DNA of 64,000 nt, from the NCBI GenBank assembly GCA_021772975.1, contig JAJFKY010000021.1, positions 1 through 64,000 on the forward strand. Reading direction: 5' to 3'. The notes beneath the pieces were generated by a model. That model had not been told where the DNA came from. It made no database searches and saw only the letters and a list, made by a program, of their open reading frames with translations. A program made the translations under genes and the position numbers. The stretch comes from Gammaproteobacteria bacterium (lineage in GTDB: Bacteria; Pseudomonadota; Gammaproteobacteria; Xanthomonadales; Wenzhouxiangellaceae). Below, piece after piece: positions 62,785-64,000 of the stretch (its first letter is position 1; each line of letters opens with the position of its first letter).

Positions 62785-64000
62785 TTATGTATCCGCGGCA
62801 GCCAGTGCATCAATGGAGTTGGCAATCGCCCTATCCAGGCTCAGCGTTCGGTAATAGTCCGATGACCAGGCCCGTGCAATCGCCAGCATCCGACGTGCAA
62901 TGCCAATATCGTCTGCCGCCAGCGCCAGATGCCCGGCATCAATCGCCGCCTCTGCCTCCACATCCAGCACGCCGATTTCACGCGCCGAGCGCACGATATC
63001 CAGATACTCCGGCAACGCCGCGGCGGCATTCCGCTGTTTGGCCAGTAAGGAGGCCGCAATCAATCGCTGGCGTAACTGCAACACCGGATTGTCCATGGCG
63101 CCGGCATCGATCGTCTCACTTAACAATATTTGCGCTTCCTCATCCCGATCAGCCAGCAGCAGCAACTGCGCCAACTCCAGCTGTGCAATCAGGGCATCCT
63201 GCCGTTCACCTAATTGCTGCAATGACTTGATTGCATTTGCTATCTGCTCAAAGGCTTGCTGCGTGGCCTCACCCCGGCGCAATACCACACGCACGCTAAC
63301 CTGGTCAGACCAGGCCTGGCCAAGCTTGTCATCGTTGCTATCCGCGATGCCCCGGGCACGCGCAATCAACTCACTGGCCTGGTCAAATTGTTGCTGACAC
63401 AGACGTACTTCAGCCAACTCTTCCAGATTATCAAACTGGTCATACGGTATTTCCAGGCGGGTAACGGTTTCGAGTGATTGTTTGAGCAAACCAGCTGCCT
63501 GTGCAAACTCGCCACTGCGTCGATAAATACGCGCCAATCCATATTGAGAGGCTGCAATCAACGACGGAAAGCCGTAGCGTTCACGGATATCCAACGCCTG
63601 CTGGTGATATTGCCCCGCCTCAATGATACGCCCGAGATCCTCAGCCAGATAACCGAGATTGGTCAGCACCTGACTCAAATGATAAGGATCATGGATATCA
63701 CGCAGCAGCACTTCCGCCTGTTTGGCATATTCCCATGCCTGGTCAAAAGTCGATTGCGACTGACGTACAAACGACAGACTATTCAAGGCACGCGCCAGCA
63801 ATAATTCATCCGCTGGTTCCGCCGCCACCACCTGTTCCAGTAATTGACTGGCCTGGTCGATGTTGCCGGCATACCAGAACTCGTCGCCAATCTCATAAGC
63901 CAACCGTGCACGTTCCGCACTGGCATTTTCCGGGATCGCTGCCAGCATATCAGTCAATTGCTGCATGGATTGTTCGATCTGGCTGGGATCAAAACTGGCC
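62785..64000 (-). CDS. TPR-repeat protein (cut by the window end)
   Basis: The frame is open to the right edge of the window without a stop; the Met at 63966 is probably internal. The visible 400 or so residues are tetratricopeptide repeats: LLLARALNSLSFVRQSQSTFDQAWEYAK, QVLTNLGYLAEDLGRIIEAGQYHQQAL and AASQYGLARIYRRSGEFAQAAGLLKQ show the W/L-G-Y-A pattern. No other domain is seen in this part. A signalling or scaffold role is typical of such proteins, often with an N-terminal kinase or transcription-regulator domain, which would lie outside this window. Confidence 0.8.
   Translation of the reverse strand, partial: ASFDPSQIEQSMQQLTDMLAAIPENASAERARLAYEIGDEFWYAGNIDQASQLLEQVVAAEPADELLLARALNSLSFVRQSQSTFDQAWEYAKQAEVLLRDIHDPYHLSQVLTNLGYLAEDLGRIIEAGQYHQQALDIRERYGFPSLIAASQYGLARIYRRSGEFAQAAGLLKQSLETVTRLEIPYDQFDNLEELAEVRLCQQQFDQASELIARARGIADSNDDKLGQAWSDQVSVRVVLRRGEATQQAFEQIANAIKSLQQLGERQDALIAQLELAQLLLLADRDEEAQILLSETIDAGAMDNPVLQLRQRLIAASLLAKQRNAAAALPEYLDIVRSAREIGVLDVEAEAAIDAGHLALAADDIGIARRMLAIARAWSSDYYRTLSLDRAIANSIDALAAADT

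Overview
The window looks like a chromosomal segment of a gammaproteobacterium near the Xanthomonadales and related marine lineages (inference from gene order and protein families, not from a search). The evidence is a housekeeping backbone in an order typical of that group: lysS-prfB, recJ, greA, carB-carA, dapB, dnaJ-dnaK-grpE, recN, fur, bamE, rnfH-ratA, smpB, ssrA. It also has a Xanthomonas-type serine/homoserine O-succinyltransferase, an IPTL-CTERM surface protein and many short palindromic repeats of the GTAGGAGCCCGC...GCGGGC type. There is no hrcA between recN and grpE; a sigma-32-type promoter precedes grpE instead.

Layout. 1-7.3 kb: a tRNA-Ser with a tRNA-end-derived repeat beside it, a HAD-like lipoprotein, an AhpD-like protein, an IPTL-CTERM protein, lysS, prfB with its programmed frameshift, and a secreted ABM-like protein. 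7.3-22.5 kb: recJ, a COG4255-like protein, greA, carBA, dapB, the dnaK chaperone set, recN and fur. 22.6-27.4 kb: bamE, a 130-bp tandem repeat block, a sodium:neurotransmitter-type symporter, rnfH-ratA, smpB and tmRNA (ssrA).

27.4-39.4 kb is a genomic island of about 12 kb inserted at the 3' end of ssrA; a copy of the ssrA end lies at 39356-39371. It carries a zeta-toxin-like pair, an XRE regulator, a HEPN-like/TIR gene pair that resembles an abortive-infection module, a tyrosine recombinase with two DNA-binding partners (one AlpA-like), an integron-type cassette array without an integron integrase (five cassettes, five attC-like sites, all genes on the minus strand), an unknown two-gene operon and a cluster of GTTAACAC motifs. 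39.5-43.9 kb is a four-gene Mg2+/ion homeostasis operon (CorC/CNNM-like, MscS, MgtE_N-CBS, MgtE) that looks AT-richer than the backbone. About 1.2 kb of mostly non-coding, possibly decayed DNA follows.

45-64 kb: two tandem GMC oxidoreductases, small hypotheticals, a GNAT acetyltransferase, a large BNR/sortilin-like secreted protein, a redoxin between two repeat elements, a YgjP-type metallopeptidase divergent from a Sir2 deacylase, two tandem exported methyltransferase-like proteins, a MetX-family O-acyltransferase overlapping a cysteine dioxygenase-like gene, two secreted beta-helix proteins, and a TPR protein cut by the window end.

The strongest candidates for unusual biology are the HEPN-like/TIR pair, the integrase-less cassette array nested in the ssrA island, the unknown 388/274-residue operon with the GTTAACAC cluster beside it, and the Mg2+ operon with an extra soluble MgtE_N-CBS protein.
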